A stretch of 64,000 nucleotides of DNA, from contig CP136890.1 in assembly GCA_034359265.1 (NCBI GenBank), positions 35,692,501 through 35,756,500 of the forward strand. Reading direction: 5' to 3'. The notes under the pieces were generated by a model. The model did not search any database, was not told where the DNA came from, and worked only from the letters and a program-made list of their open reading frames with translations. A program made the translations under genes and the position numbers. This stretch comes from Canna indica (taxonomy: Eukaryota > Streptophyta > Magnoliopsida > Zingiberales > Cannaceae). This document shows, one piece after another, positions 44,590 to 62,540 of this stretch (positions within the stretch are counted from its first letter, which is position 1; each line of letters opens with the position of its first letter).

Positions 44590-45990
44590 TGAGCCAACGA
44601 TCTCCTCCTGACCGCCAAATGCGCCAGACTACCCATAGACTTTCTACTCAAAGTATCAACTACCACATTAGTCGTCCCTGGATGGTACATGATCGTGCAG
44701 TCAGAGTCCTTCAACAGCTCAAGCCATCTTCTTTGCCTCAGGTTTAACTCCTTTTGGGTGAGCAAATACTGGAGACTCTTATGATCAATTTATATCTCAC
44801 AAGACTTGCCATAAAGGTAGTGACGCCACAGCTTCAATGCGAACACCACTACTGCCAGCTCAAGATCATGGGTTGGGTAATTCTTCTCGTGAACCTTCAA
44901 TTGCCTAGAGGCATAAGCTATCACCCTGTCATTCTGCGTCAGCACACAACCCAAGCCGACTCGGGCGACATCATAATAAACAACAAACCCTCCCGAGCCC
45001 GAATGTACTGCTAGAACTGGCACCGACGTCAAGCGGTCCTTGAGCTTCAGAAAGCTCTCCTCGCACTTACTGTACCATTCGAACTTGACCTTCCTCTGAG
45101 TCGGGCAGGTCAAAAGCGCTGCAATCTTGGAGAAATTCTCCACAAACTTTTTGTAGTAACCTGCCAACCCCAGGAAACTGCGGATCTCAGTGACATTAGT
45201 CGGCCTCTTCCAATTTTGAACAGCTTCTATCTTTGCAGGGTCCACTTTTATTCCTTCCATGGACACCACATAGCCATAGAACCCAACACTTTCCAACCAG
45301 AACTCGTACTTAGAGAACTTAGCATACAAGCGGTGCTTTTGGAGAGTCTCTAGAACCATCTGCAAGTGCTCAACATGCTCCTCTCTGCTCCTAGAATAAA
45401 TGAAAATATCATCAATGAACACAATTATAAATTTATCCAAGAATATCCTGAACACCTGGTTCATCAGGTCCATAAATGTTGCAGGTGTATTAGTCAGCCC
45501 GAAGGACATCACCAGAAACTCAAAGTGCCCATACCTCGACCTAAAAGCAGTCTTAGGGATGTCACTATCACGGATCATCAACTGATGATACCCTGACCGC
45601 AGATCAATCTTAGAAAACCACTGAGCTCCCTGAAGTTGATCAAATAAGTCATCAATTCTGGGCAGCGGGTACCGATTTTTCACCGTTACCTTATTAAGCT
45701 ACCGGTAATCGATGCACATCCGCATGAACTCATCTTTCTTTTTCACAAATAGCACTGGAGCACCCCAAGGAGAAACACTTGGGCGGATAAAACCCAACTC
45801 AAGCAGCTCCTGCAACTGGGATTTCAACTCCCTCAACTCAGCTGGTGTCATCTGGTACGGTGGAATGGAGATCGGCTTCACCCCTAGCTACAAATCAATA
45901 TAGAACTCGATCTCCCTCTCTGGAGACAACCCTGACAACTCTTCCGGAAACACATCAGAGAAACCGCACACCACGGGCATTCCCCTCGAT
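44590..45990 (-). pseudogene. Chromovirus reverse transcriptase and RNase H
   Basis: RT fingers at 45881-45699 ([20 protein letters not shown]...CIDYR) end in a stop where Gln is expected. The palm continues for 297 codons (45683-44790): [40 protein letters not shown], and the catalytic FIDDIFIYS motif intact. RNase H follows ([50 protein letters not shown]), a stop, then [20 protein letters not shown] and VVVDTLSRK at about 44720-44640. The best-preserved pol segment in the window. Confidence 0.88.
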
Positions 45991-46119
45991 GTCCCTAACC
46001 GTACCTCCGCCTCCCTCTACCATAGACACAAAGGCCAAGAAAAACTGGCAACCGTCCAGAAGTAGCTTCTGAGTCCTAAGAGCTGAAATCATCATCAACG
46101 GCTCTCCCCTTCCCTCACC

Positions 46120-46524
46120 CTAGAAGGTAAACTGGGGCAATCCGGGCTTACTGAAGGTCACAGTCTTAGTCTTGTAATCCACTGAGGCGAAATTGTCTGC
46201 CAACCAGTCCATGCCCAAAATTACGTCAAGCTCCAGCATTGGCAGGAGTGTCAAGTTGGCTATCAACACATGCCCACAAATGACAAGCTCGCAGTCCTGA
46301 AAGATTATCTCTGTCATCACATAAATGCCCGTAGGTGTAGATACCACAAGGGGTAACTCAAGTACAGAAGGTACCCCTGACAACTTAGCAGTAAACAAAG
46401 CAGATACAAAAGAGTGCGTAGCACCCGAATCAAACAAAACATATGCAATGGCAGACCCAACAATAATATTACCTGACACCACTGCCCTGGACGTCTCAGC
46501 ACCCTCTTGGTTCATAGCAAACAC
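46120..46524 (-). pseudogene. Chromovirus aspartic protease
   Basis: Reads YVLFDSGATHSFVSALFTAK, then [20 protein letters not shown] and KTKTVTFSKPGLPQFTF. The catalytic DSG is intact, in contrast to the homologue at 31351-31923. Stop at the 3' end before the RT linker. The domain is part of a polyprotein and is not expected as a separate gene. Confidence 0.85.
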
Positions 46525-46589
46525 CCGAGCAGTGGGCCTCTCTGAACCACCAGCTCCCTGGCCTCCTTCCTGAGTCTGGCCCCTCTAAG

Positions 46590-47870
46590 CTACGGAACCC
46601 ACTGACATTGGTGTCTTTCCTCTGGTCTGATCAGGCTGTTGACTACTTTTGCTAGGATAATCCTTTCTGAAATGCCCAGTCTACCCACAGCTGAAACATA
46701 TCTCTGAACGTCCACAGCAAGACCCCCAGTGCCTCCTGTTACATCGGTTACTCTGCTGCAGCCCAGATCTCTGCTGCAGCCCAGATCTCTGCTGCAAACC
46801 TCCAGATGACGCCCCTGGTCCTGAACCCATGTGGCCTCTAGAACTGTTATAACCTTCGCCCTGCGATGGATCTACTGTCTTGAAAGTCCCCTCTGAGTGA
46901 GCTGGTCGACCCCCTAAAGACTGGGACAGAAATTTTTTCCTTCTAGGAACCATCATGCCTGTCTGTCATTACCAGCGCCTCCTTTCGAAGCGCCTCATCT
47001 ATAACCCGAGCAAAGGAAGTGTCCTCAATATAATGAATCAATCTAGCGATCTGCGGCCTCAACCCCTCGACAAACCTCTTGACCCTGGCGGTCTCAGTGG
47101 CTATTAGGGTGGAATGGTACTTCGAGAACCAAGTGAACTCCATCTTATAATCTGTCACCGACATACTACCCGTTTGACGCAGTAGCTCGAACTCTTTCGC
47201 CCGCCTATCCCGGACGCTCATTATCAGGTACTTCTCCACCATAGCAGCTTTAAACTCCTCCCAGGTAGGGGGTGGTGCATCTGTCGCTCTGCGGTCCCTC
47301 TAGGTGTGAAGCCAATCCTTGGTTGGACCTCTCAGCTGTAACCCGATCAGTTGAGCGGTCGTCTCAGATGAACAACTGAGCTCCCTGCACAGCTCATAGC
47401 AATCTCCTAGGAAACTGGTGACCTCCACCCGCTGATCTATCCCCATATACTCCAGTGGCCTGAATGAAACAAAATATGCATATAAAGGTGCTCTGGGGGC
47501 TCTGACCACGGGTGCTACTGGTTGGATCACCTCTGGTGCTACGGGTACTGCTGGTACTGATTGTAGCTGCTGCCTCAGCTCCTGCTCCCTGTGGAGTGCC
47601 TCTGTCAGCTCAGTAGACCCCCCCCCCTCCCCCCGCCTGCAACTGTACAACCATGGGATCCTGTCCCACCTCCTATCGGGCCTGCGGTGGTCTCCCACGA
47701 CCCCGGCTCCGGCATCGGCCTCGACCTCGGGGCTCAGTATAGTTGATGTCATTACCGCTCCTAGCGGTATCAAAGGCCTTCATGAATCTGGAATCACCAG
47801 GAAAAAAACAAATTATAATCAAGCAATTGAATTCACCGTAACATTTTGCAAACTTAACCACGAGTCGCAT
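46590..47870 (-). pseudogene. gag: Chromovirus gag, frameshifted at a G tract
   Basis: N-terminal MKAFDTARSGNDINYTEPRG with Arg/Gly repeats (47780-47680), then QDPMVVQLQA, then a tract of Gs (47618-47634) after which the correct frame is ELTEALHREQELRQQ. The capsid follows: YAYFVSFRPLEYMGIDQRVE, WLHT plus stop, TWEEFKAAMVEKYLIMSVRD, KRFVEGLRPQIARLIHYIED. The zinc knuckle near 46670-46690 (CFSCG, stop, TGHFRKDYP) has lost residues. Ends before protease. Homologous to 31924-33040. Confidence 0.8.
47618..47634 (-). repeat. Homopolymer C10-T-C6 tract (G on coding strand)
   Basis: Ten Cs, one T, six Cs on the plus strand. It lies exactly at the gag frame change. Potentially slippery in replication and able to form G-quadruplex on the coding strand. 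Confidence 0.85.
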
Positions 47871-47981
47871 TGAGGTGCAGACTTAGCCCATTGATCTCAT
47901 AACATATCCCTACCGTATACTGACACGCTAGCAATGCCCTATACGGTGACAACTCTAGGTTGAAGTCAGACCGAACCACAT

Positions 47982-47993
47982 GCTTTGATACCA
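47982..47993 (-). other. Primer-binding site of the chromovirus
   Basis: GCTTTGATACCA on the plus strand, one mismatch from the complement of the initiator Met tRNA site. Three bases separate it from the LTR. Confidence 0.85.
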
Positions 47994-47996
47994 CAT

Positions 47997-50728
47997 TGTC
48001 ACACCCCAAATACTGGGCCACGTGATCGGCCATGGTATATGTGCCTATACCACACAGCCTAACTCATGCATATGCCAACATCATAAGATAGCGGAATAAA
48101 CAACAACTTTTAATAATAAAAAGAACCAAAACCGATTTTGATTTCAAAACAGCAAGGTTTTAAATAGATATCTCAAGTGCGGAAATAAATAAATCGAAGA
48201 GCAACAGTTCTTTTAATAAATAAAATATGAATGTCCCCACGGGACTACAATTCCAAATACTAAATAAAAGTGCATGACAACCTACTACAGACTCGACTAC
48301 AACCCCTAACTAGGATTGCTATGAGATCATGTGGCTCCTCTACCCTCCAGTTGCGCCAAGTGCTCCAGCCCACCTCACCGGTCAGGCTTTGCAAAATAAA
48401 ACAACGACAACGGGTGAGTTTAAAAAACTCAGTGAGCAGTTCTACCAACCCTCACAAAAAAACATCACATAATAGAATGCATAAGGTAACACTACTGACT
48501 CAAACAGGAAAAAGTCACAAGGGAATGACCTGCTAACAGGCCATCAGGCCACCACCTACCCGAAGGCAGCCAACACTCAATAATGAAGAACAACAGGCCT
48601 AAGCCTACCATGCCCTAAGGCAACAACACATACTAGGATAATCGGGAATGCCATCCGAACTTATCCTAGTATAAATAAACTTGGGAGCAATCGGGAAAGG
48701 CCATCCAAATTTTCTCCACGAGACGCGTAGGGACAATCGGGATTCGCCCGTCCGAACTTGCCCCTTTATATACATAAAAGTAATCGGGTATGCCCTCCGA
48801 GCTTACTCTTAAAAGATATCACATGAATAATCGAGAAAGGTCATCCAAACTTATTCCTTAAAACCACCTCGAGGATAATCGGGTAGGCCCTCTGAACTTA
48901 TCCCACGAGGCTAAACCAGAACAATCGAAAAAAGCCCTCCTAACTTGTTCTGTAGGTTGAGAATTAGTCATCCAACCTCCCGGGCTTAGCCCGCAACCCG
49001 ACTCCTCTACGAGCCTCTCTGCCATTCATAAAGATATGACGCACCATGACCTAAGTCATAACTCTCCTACGGTGTCTTAGGGGTGATCCATTGGAAAGTG
49101 TCTCAACACTCCAAAACCAGACCCCAACTCCTTGACACGTAATGTCATGAACCCGTGTGGTTTAATTTCATGCAAACTTTATGTGTTGGTTCATAACAGA
49201 TTATATTGACCATTAACCCAATTTTAATTATGTAATTAAAATTTAAATCATCAATATTAAGGTTTTGTTTCAACTTACTGTTGTGCCCAGTACTGATGTA
49301 TCTAACCCGAATCAAGTCTCTAAAGTGTGTCCTATGTTTCCAAACTATGTTTTCTGGTCAATATGATAGATTACATGGTTATATTCAGAGCAATACACAC
49401 ACCACAATAAGCAATCTAAAAACAGCACAAATTCATCATCTCAGCATAAAATTCGAGCAACATTCAATTTTCACCATATCATGAAATTAAATCCGAAAAT
49501 TAACAGAAATCAATCCTTAATTATCATTAGGAGGAAATACTAATCTCAAGATTAATTTCACAGATTTCATGCTTATTAATCAAGATTAACAAGAATCTAC
49601 AACACCTTAATCAAGAAACAAACATCAAGATTAAGAATCCCTTCCCAAGAATCCCCATGGCATAAATATCAAGATCTTGATCCTATAATATAATTTCTAC
49701 CAAAAAACCACAAATTTATATCTAAGGCATGCAATACATAAATCAAGAACCTATTTAGGTAAAGAAATCAAGATTTGCAAATAGAGGTAACAAGAACGCT
49801 CATTCAGGCATTTCATCGAATACCTTGAGGGCAACCCCGATTTTTCCCTTGGCCGAGCACCCCTTGGTTTACTCTAGGGCTGCCGAGCCCCATAGGGGAG
49901 AGTTTAGGGTCTCCTCAAGCACAAACCACAAGAAAACACAGCAAGAACTTGAGAAATCATCGAAAAAATTCAAGAACGATAAGCCGACAAGAACGGCTTC
50001 AAGAATTCGAAGAAATTCCAAAAGAGAGAGGGTAAAACCACTCACCTAAATAGGAAGGATGAATAAGGGAGAAATCCTGGATGACGACCCTCGAATTTGG
50101 CTTCAAAAGATGGCGGCTTGACTCAAGGGAGGGGATAAGAGGGGCGGAGGCTCACTCCAAGCCGCCGGCTTGGAGAGAGGGAGGGAGAGGAAGAGAGAGG
50201 GGTTGGCTTCGGCTTGGCTCCAAAGAGGAGGAAGGGGAGAGGAAGGAGAAGGGATGGAGCCTTGGGTGGCTCGGCTCCAGGGGCGGCGGCGGCTCCAAGG
50301 GGAAGAGGAGAGGGGCTGGCGGTTGGCTCATTTTCTCAAAACTTTAGATGGCTCCAAAATAGGAGCCACAAGCCAATGGGAGGGGATTTTATATTTCCTA
50401 GTCAACCCTAACCTCTTTAATTCCTTTTTAACCAACCCGCATCCGCATCAAGCCGAACCCGAACCCGTTAACTTAAATCAACTTAATTAATCCTACTCTC
50501 CACATAATCAACCAATACATGCTCATAATTAAATAATCATGCAACATAACATATAATTAAATACATCTATTTATGCAAGCAAAATTTATATAATTCATAT
50601 CCTACTTACCCGAGCTCACAAGCTCGCACCGGACCATGAGTCGACTCAGCTCGACCTCGAACTAGTCTGCTAGGCTGGCAAACACAACCATAAAAGAAAA
50701 TTAAAATTAAAATTTCTAGGATATTACA
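47997..50728 (-). repeat. 5' LTR of the chromovirus (2732 bp)
   Basis: Plus-strand ends are TGTCACACCCC and AGGATATTACA. Collinear with 40296-43021, with point differences and small indels throughout. G/A-rich stretch at about 50140-50320. Confidence 0.9.
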
Positions 50729-50733
50729 GATTG

Positions 50734-52063
50734 GCTGCAAAAATCTTTTGCAACGTTTAGTAGTTATAACTTGTGTTTATAATATCATTTGCGGGCTGCA
50801 AATGAAATTGCAGCCTAAAAAGCCCGTAATATAAAATTGTGGGCTGCAAATGTAATAGTTTAGGTATTGAAAAATAATTAATTTATGCGACTTAGAGCCG
50901 TTTGATAGAGACGGGATAAATATCAAAATTGTAGATTTTCGTGCGCTGAACGTGATGGTAGTGTCAGATTTTAGATCTAGCGTCGTTTGATTGATTTTTA
51001 ATATTTTCCAATATTATATTACTATTAAAAATTATTAATTTATTTTGATAGATAATTAAATAGTATAAACCATATTTTACTAAATTAAATGGTGATTAGT
51101 AAAATAAATGGTGATTAGAGTATAAAATAATATTATTATAGGTCGAATTGATTCTGTTATAACCGAACAATTATTGTTGGGGGTAAAATAACATATTTAA
51201 TTACCCTTTTATCTCTATTGGGCTGACATCTTTGTGCCTCTAATGGGTCATGCTCGAGTCAACCCAGGCCCGAGCCCGATCAGGCCCGATGCCAATCAGG
51301 ACATGTCTAGCACAACCTAGATTCCCAGAGGGGTGGCCCAGCCCGACATGGGGTCGTCGCTTCGACCTCATGCCGGGCTCTGTTCGGTCCATGGCTGAGC
51401 TCGGTCCAGCCTAGTGCTAGGCCTAGCCTGGTGCAGCAGTGCTAGGCTTAGCCTAGCATTGGCCAGGCTTGCTAGGCCTGAGCTCAGTCTAGCCGGGGTG
51501 CATACTAGTTTGGTCTGCGCCAGGCTGACCCACTGGTTATCAAGCTATAAGGTCTGGTTGGACCTACGTACATCCCCTGGTCTGACACGATAATGGGTGG
51601 TCCGAGAATAATTTTATCGTGTTGGGCTATCAGACCGGGCCAAAATTAACAGACCTAGATACAAAGATGCAAGTTGCAAGTTTAATTGCAGCTTCCATTT
51701 ACGATCAACCAAACACTTGCAAATAGAAGTTGTGCGCAACTCTACTTGCGGACAACGAAATAGTAGGCTACAAATTCTATTCGCGGACATTTACCTTTGC
51801 ATGCAAATATTTTTTGCAGCATTTGTACTTGCGGTGCAACCAAACGTCCCCTAAGTGAAAAATGAAGGACAACTTTGTCGAGAGAGGTTCTCGGTATTGC
51901 TTGACATCTATGATATGTATTTTTTAAATAAAATAAAATAAAATTTGTTTCTAATCATAAACTTGTTCAATTAGGTTGAAGATGAGTACCATATTGAATG
52001 GTTGGATCCAATCAAGAATATAAGCACACATTTAATATGTTTTTAAAAAAGTTTTTTTATAAC
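50734..52063. other. Right part of the split DNA transposon and short AT-rich flank
   Basis: No gene. 50734-51854 belongs to the transposon described above. It includes a GC-rich island (about 51230-51600) with repeated GGCCCGAGCCCG and GCTAGGCCTAGCC-like words. 51855-52063 is AT-rich flank. Confidence 0.55.
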
Positions 52064-53547
52064 AAGCATGCACACTAAGATAATGATCATGAGCACTGAT
52101 ATGTTAGATGTTAAGGAGTTGGCTTGCCATCTCTTATTCCGAAAATAAAGATATCTACTTTTGATTTCATCTTGTCAAGGATTAAGAACAAAGTTAAAGG
52201 ATGACATGCTAAACTACTGTCTAAAGTTGCCAAATCGGTGCTCATTAAATCTGTCGTAGTAGTCATTCCAAATTACACCATGAGTTTCTTCTTGTTGCCG
52301 GACAGTCTCTGCAATGACAACGTCAAGATTTTTAAAGAATTCTGGTGACAAAATAAGCCGCAGTCTCAGGGTATTCATTTGGTCAATTGGCACACTCTCT
52401 CTAGTGATTTACAATCGAGTGGTTTGGGTTTCAAGGAGTGAAAAAACATGAACCTGGCGCTCCTGGCCAAGCAAGGATGGCTCATTATTATTCTTCCCAA
52501 CTCTCTCCTTAGCTCAGTTCTAAAGACAAATATTTCCTATTTTCTTCCTTCTTTGAAGCCACCGTCGGAAGCAATGCATCATGGGTTTTGAGGAGTATTA
52601 TCAAAGGTCGTGAACTTTTTTTTGCTGGTGTTCGATGGAGGATTGGTTCAAATTCCTTACTACTAGCCGCTGGCTCCCAATGGCTCCTTATACCTCCATA
52701 TTTCAGTATATGCGGCCCACATCAGATTCCTTAGAAGCAGGTGCTTATCTCAGATTTCTTCGATCGTTCTCTCCATATGTGGAATGTTCAAGCTATTAGG
52801 AGCTATTTCCATCCTTCCATAGCTTCGTATATTCTGGTCATGGAGATCCATGAAGGTTGTGACAAACTTTCCTGGCATTTCAATTCCAATGGAAAATAAA
52901 GCCTATCATCAGGATATAAACTTGCCAATGATATTCTACCAAATTTCAACTCATCTCAGTCATTTCCTTGGCACAAGATCTGGAAGCTCAGAGCTCCCCC
53001 AAAACTTTGGCATTTTATGTGGCGCCTGGTTCACGACTCGACTCTGTTCCCAATAAATCAGCTATGGTTTGTCGTCGAATTAATCTTGATAATGACCTCT
53101 GTCCACACTATAATCAACATGAATCTTCATCTCATTTGCTCTTGCATTGTCGACTGGTCAACCAGGTGTGGTCGTGAACTCCGTTTTCTTCTGCTAGTCG
53201 TATTTCCTCTCCCTCTGTCAAGCAATGGTGGTCTTCCTTCCTAGATGCTCCTCAACCTTTCCCACACGCTATCGAACTCCTCAGTTTGGATATGTGATAT
53301 TTTCAAGCATTTGGAAGAGTCGTAACTCATGTATTTTCAAGCCACTCTAGTGTCCGAAAGTCATTTCTCGCACAGCTTTGGATATGTGAAACTCCACTAA
53401 AGATATGTAACTTATTTTTCCTTCCTCCCGTTGAAGTGATATTTGGATTATTATTATTTCCTTAAACTTTTGGAGTCATGTAATTCATTATCTTTATTTG
53501 GAAGAAATCTATTACCTCTTCACCAAAAAAGCATGCACACCAAGATA
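52064..53547 (+). mobile_element. 5'-truncated L1-type LINE with 19-bp target duplication
   Basis: Identical apart from one base, AAGCATGCACACTAAGATA (52064-52082) and AAGCATGCACACCAAGATA (53529-53547) flank about 1.45 kb of LINE sequence ending in a short A run. Only the 3' end of the reverse-transcriptase ORF remains, as expected for incomplete target-primed reverse transcription. It ends about 0.7 kb upstream of the kinase start codon, in the same orientation. Confidence 0.85.
52090..53400 (+). pseudogene. LINE ORF2 C-terminal remnant (RT end and zf-RVT)
   Basis: Reads ISTFDFILSRIKNKVKG, a stop, HAKLLSKVAKSVLIKSVVVV and NMNLALLAKQGWLIIILPNS, then after breaks KLSWHFNSN, ILPNFNSSQSFPWHKIWKLR and APPKLWHFMWRLVHD. 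It ends CPHYNQHESSSHLLLHCRLV-NQVW, the zf-RVT motif common to plant L1 elements and near 53170. Multiple frame shifts and stops. Confidence 0.8.
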
Positions 53548-54093
53548 GACCAATGTCTGATTTTTCTTCGATAAATGATATATTAATAGATTAATTTTAG
53601 TATGACCTTAAATTTTGTAATTTTAACTTTATTTTCTAAAAAGTATTAAATTAGCTTCTAAAGTTTTAGATTTTACTTTAAGATAAAAGATAAACAATTT
53701 GGTCGTGGATAATGACTGAAATAAGTCAATTTGACTATTAGCGTTTGTGAAAAGACATTAATACTTATTAATTTTCTCGTCTAAATAACACATGCTTAGA
53801 CCGTTTCTGAAAAATGATAGAAACTTAGACAACTCCAGCGTTTGAACTGGAAGGGTCAGATTGAAATTAATCCTAAACTAATTCATTTTTTGAAAGGATA
53901 TAAATATAAATATAAATATAAATACAAAGTTAATTGTACAGGGTTATATGAGCAAAAAAGGAAAGTTTTTAGGGTTGTTGGTGCATAAAGGAAGTCTCCA
54001 TTTAACGAGGACTCCATCTTGCTTTCCTCACCCACACCCACCTCAAAACCTGTATCCACAGAATTTATATATCGGCACAAAAGAGGAAGACAG
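53548..54093 (+). promoter_or_regulatory. Upstream region of the kinase gene
   Basis: AT-rich DNA between the LINE and the gene. It contains a run of ATAAAT hexamers (about 53898-53930) and a TATA-like TTTATATAT (54064-54072), 162-170 bp before the start codon. CT/CA-rich leader sequence follows. The more proximal TATA is the likelier core promoter; transcription start is unproven. Confidence 0.5.
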
Positions 54094-54135
54094 ATGACGC
54101 CTCGGCGAAGGGGTAGCAAAATGTGCGACTGCTAG
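54094..54135 (+). promoter_or_regulatory. Upstream ORF 1 of the kinase gene (13 codons)
   Basis: ATG at 54094, stop TAG at 54133-54135, a second in-frame ATG at 54121. Encodes MTPRRRGSKMCDC. It is in the mRNA only if transcription starts upstream of 54094, which is close to the predicted start. Confidence 0.4.
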
Positions 54136-54233
54136 CGAGAAGGTGGACTTCCAATGCGGCGATCGCCCCACTCACACCCTCCGATTTGCCGCAGCCTTCG
54201 CGCATACATCGTCGCTGCTGACACCGCCATTAT

Positions 54234-60641
<6,408 letters not shown>

Positions 60642-61093
60642 TACCATCATGCTAAGAATACTCATTTCACCAAGGTGGTTTGCATGCTCCAAGCCATCCT
60701 TGAGGTGTTGCAAACTTGGAAAGTCCATGTGTTTAGGCCATTTTATTAGTTGTTGTGAAAGATGCTATATGCATCTATTCTTTCTTCCTATTTGTAACCG
60801 ATAAATTAGTCTGTATTAGTTATTTGAAATTGCTATGGAAATCACTCTTCAGGTCCTGCTGATTTTTCCTGTCATGAATGCTGTTCACAGGGCTTCTTAT
60901 TGAAGAACAATCCTCCTGTAGCTGTAAGTCAATGGCTTTATACCTAACTGTATTTGATACTAAACTCGCCATACTATATACTGTATGACATGAAATTGGA
61001 AATTGGTATATTGCCTTTCTTCTAATTAATTTTCTCTTGCTTAAGTGAGATGCTATTGCTTCCTTTTATTTTCTTACATACCCCACAAAAGCT
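60642..61093 (+). other. 3' flank / untranslated region of the kinase gene
   Basis: Downstream of TGA 60639-60641. Moderately AT-rich; no canonical AATAAA was found close by. Extent of the UTR unknown. Confidence 0.5.
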
Positions 61094-61750
61094 CAAGGGA
61101 TGTTTGATTGCTTGGCTGGATGTATTTATAATGCTTCAAATACTCTTTTGTTTGATTATAATTTTTTTATATCGAATAGATAAGAAATCTTATTTTTGAT
61201 GGATAGGAAATATTATTTTATCTCAATTCTAATAATAGTATTTTTCATGTTTTTTTGTAATACTCAATTTTTAAAATTTATGATAATTACATTAATTAAA
61301 AAATTAAAACCTAATTCTTCTATCTTAATGAATGATAAGGAAATTGATGATAATAATTTATTCTTAATTAATTCAAAATTAATTTATCTTAGTTACTTTT
61401 TAAAATTAATATTTATTTTTTAAAAAAATAATTTACTCTAATTCATATTTCTATCATGTTACTAATTAGAATAAATTTCATACTGTTGTACTAATTTATC
61501 TAGTATGAAATCAAAGCTTAGTTATTGTTCTACTTGTTAGAATAAATTATATAATATTTTATTTTGAGTATAAATATTTAATATTATTAAATATATTTTA
61601 GTCATTTTCCTTCTTATTTATTATCTGTTTATAATATTAATAAAAAATAATTTATTTCTATGTATTTTAATGCCGATCAAATAATGAATTATTTTTTTTG
61701 TCTATTTTTTTTTTTAATAATTTCATTCCATTCGATCAAATACTTGTTAA
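61094..61750. mobile_element. Possible MITE or short DNA transposon
   Basis: The left end GGGATGTTTGATTGC and right end CGATCAAATACTTG are weak inverted partners enclosing about 650 bp of very AT-rich DNA without coding capacity. No target duplication was established. Low confidence. Confidence 0.3.
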
Positions 61751-61773
61751 TTTTGGAGTCAAGTGCAGACGCC

Positions 61774-61882
61774 ATTCCCAAAGAAGACTTCTAATTTTCA
61801 AAGTTAAGCTGCAACGTTTTCCACCACGTGCTTTATTCCCAAAAAAGACATCTAATTTTCGAAGTTAAGCTGCAAGGTTTTC
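61774..61882 (+). repeat. Two-copy direct repeat, period 61 bp
   Basis: ATTCCCAAAGAAGACTTCTA at 61774 and ATTCCCAAAAAAGACATCTA at 61835, each continuing with AATTTTC, AAGTTAAGCTGCAA and GTTTTC. One duplication with a few changes. Confidence 0.75.
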
Positions 61883-62540
61883 TGCAGTCTATCATCGATA
61901 TATGAAAGAATTTGCAATTGCAGTGCCGTATCAAAAAATTCTCAATCTTGTTCAAGATTCATGGCACTCCACTCGTTGTGAAAACATACCTTTACTACCA
62001 AGCAAGATTTGCCGACATTTGCAACACATGAAGGTAAAATTCTGTGCCTCATGTTGAACCAATAAGTTGAAGTTGGATATTTTAGTGGAATGTGAAAATT
62101 TCTTGGAGGAATTAGGAAAACGAACTATATGCGTAAGATTATTAGAGATGAATTTTTTGTACTGATAAATTAGAAGGTTTTCTTTATCTATTATCATGAA
62201 ATCAGTCGATCACATAAGCTGAGCGGGCTTGTGCTACCAGAATGCCAAACAAACTATTAAATGCCCTTCGTTACATTAATTGTCCTAGGAATAAAATGAG
62301 GTCAGCAACTGTGGAAATAAATGAGTCAAACTTGAAATTGGGTCTGATTCATTTCAGGCTGAGTTGTTGAGCTTTGCAAAGTAGATGATCAACACAAGAA
62401 TAAAAAAGTAAAAGATTGGTAGTTAAACGTGTTATCCACTGGCATTATTAACATCTTATTTTGTCTTTCATGACCCACGTCACCCACGCATGAAAGAAAA
62501 AAAAATCTTTCTCTCTCTAAGTTGCGTCCCTTTGTGAAAT
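61883..62540. other. Intergenic DNA, nothing recognised
   Basis: A minus-strand frame of 81 codons at 61952-62197 has four Cys in its C-terminal part but resembles nothing I know. Not called as a gene. Confidence 0.5.

Larger units (their letters stand above)
40296..50728 (-). mobile_element. Complete chromovirus (Tekay-like Ty3/gypsy), 10.4 kb, minus strand
   Basis: LTRs are 40296-43021 and 47997-50728, with the polypurine tract and primer site next to them. Gag, protease, RT, RNase H, integrase and chromodomain lie in that order on the minus strand. A one-mismatch 5-bp target duplication (GATTA 40291-40295, GATTG 50729-50733) confirms a single insertion. The chromodomain after the integrase places it among chromoviruses; the Tekay-like label comes from the TGTAATATCC LTR start and motif style. 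All coding parts carry stops or lost residues. LTR differences are visible throughout, so it is not very recent. Confidence 0.9.
40219..51854. mobile_element. Non-autonomous DNA transposon (about 1.2 kb) split by a chromovirus
   Basis: The left end TTAGGGTGTTTGGTTG (40219) followed by TCCGTAAGTGCAAAT matches the inverted right end ending GCAACCAAACGTCCCCTAA (51854) preceded by ATTTGTACTTGCGG. Removal of 40296-50728 leaves about 1.2 kb. The interior (50734-51830) has many GGGCTGCAAAT/TTGCAAAT-type subterminal motifs and no transposase. A TAGGG start would fit hAT elements, but no 8-bp target duplication is visible, so the superfamily is open. Confidence 0.6.

Noticed and set aside
40211..51862. 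8-bp hAT target duplication for the split DNA transposon
   Set aside because: Flanks next to the proposed ends agree at only about half of the positions.
61952..62197. 81-codon minus-strand frame with CCKC motif
   Set aside because: No family recognised, no supporting promoter or splice structure, and AT-rich surroundings give such frames by chance.
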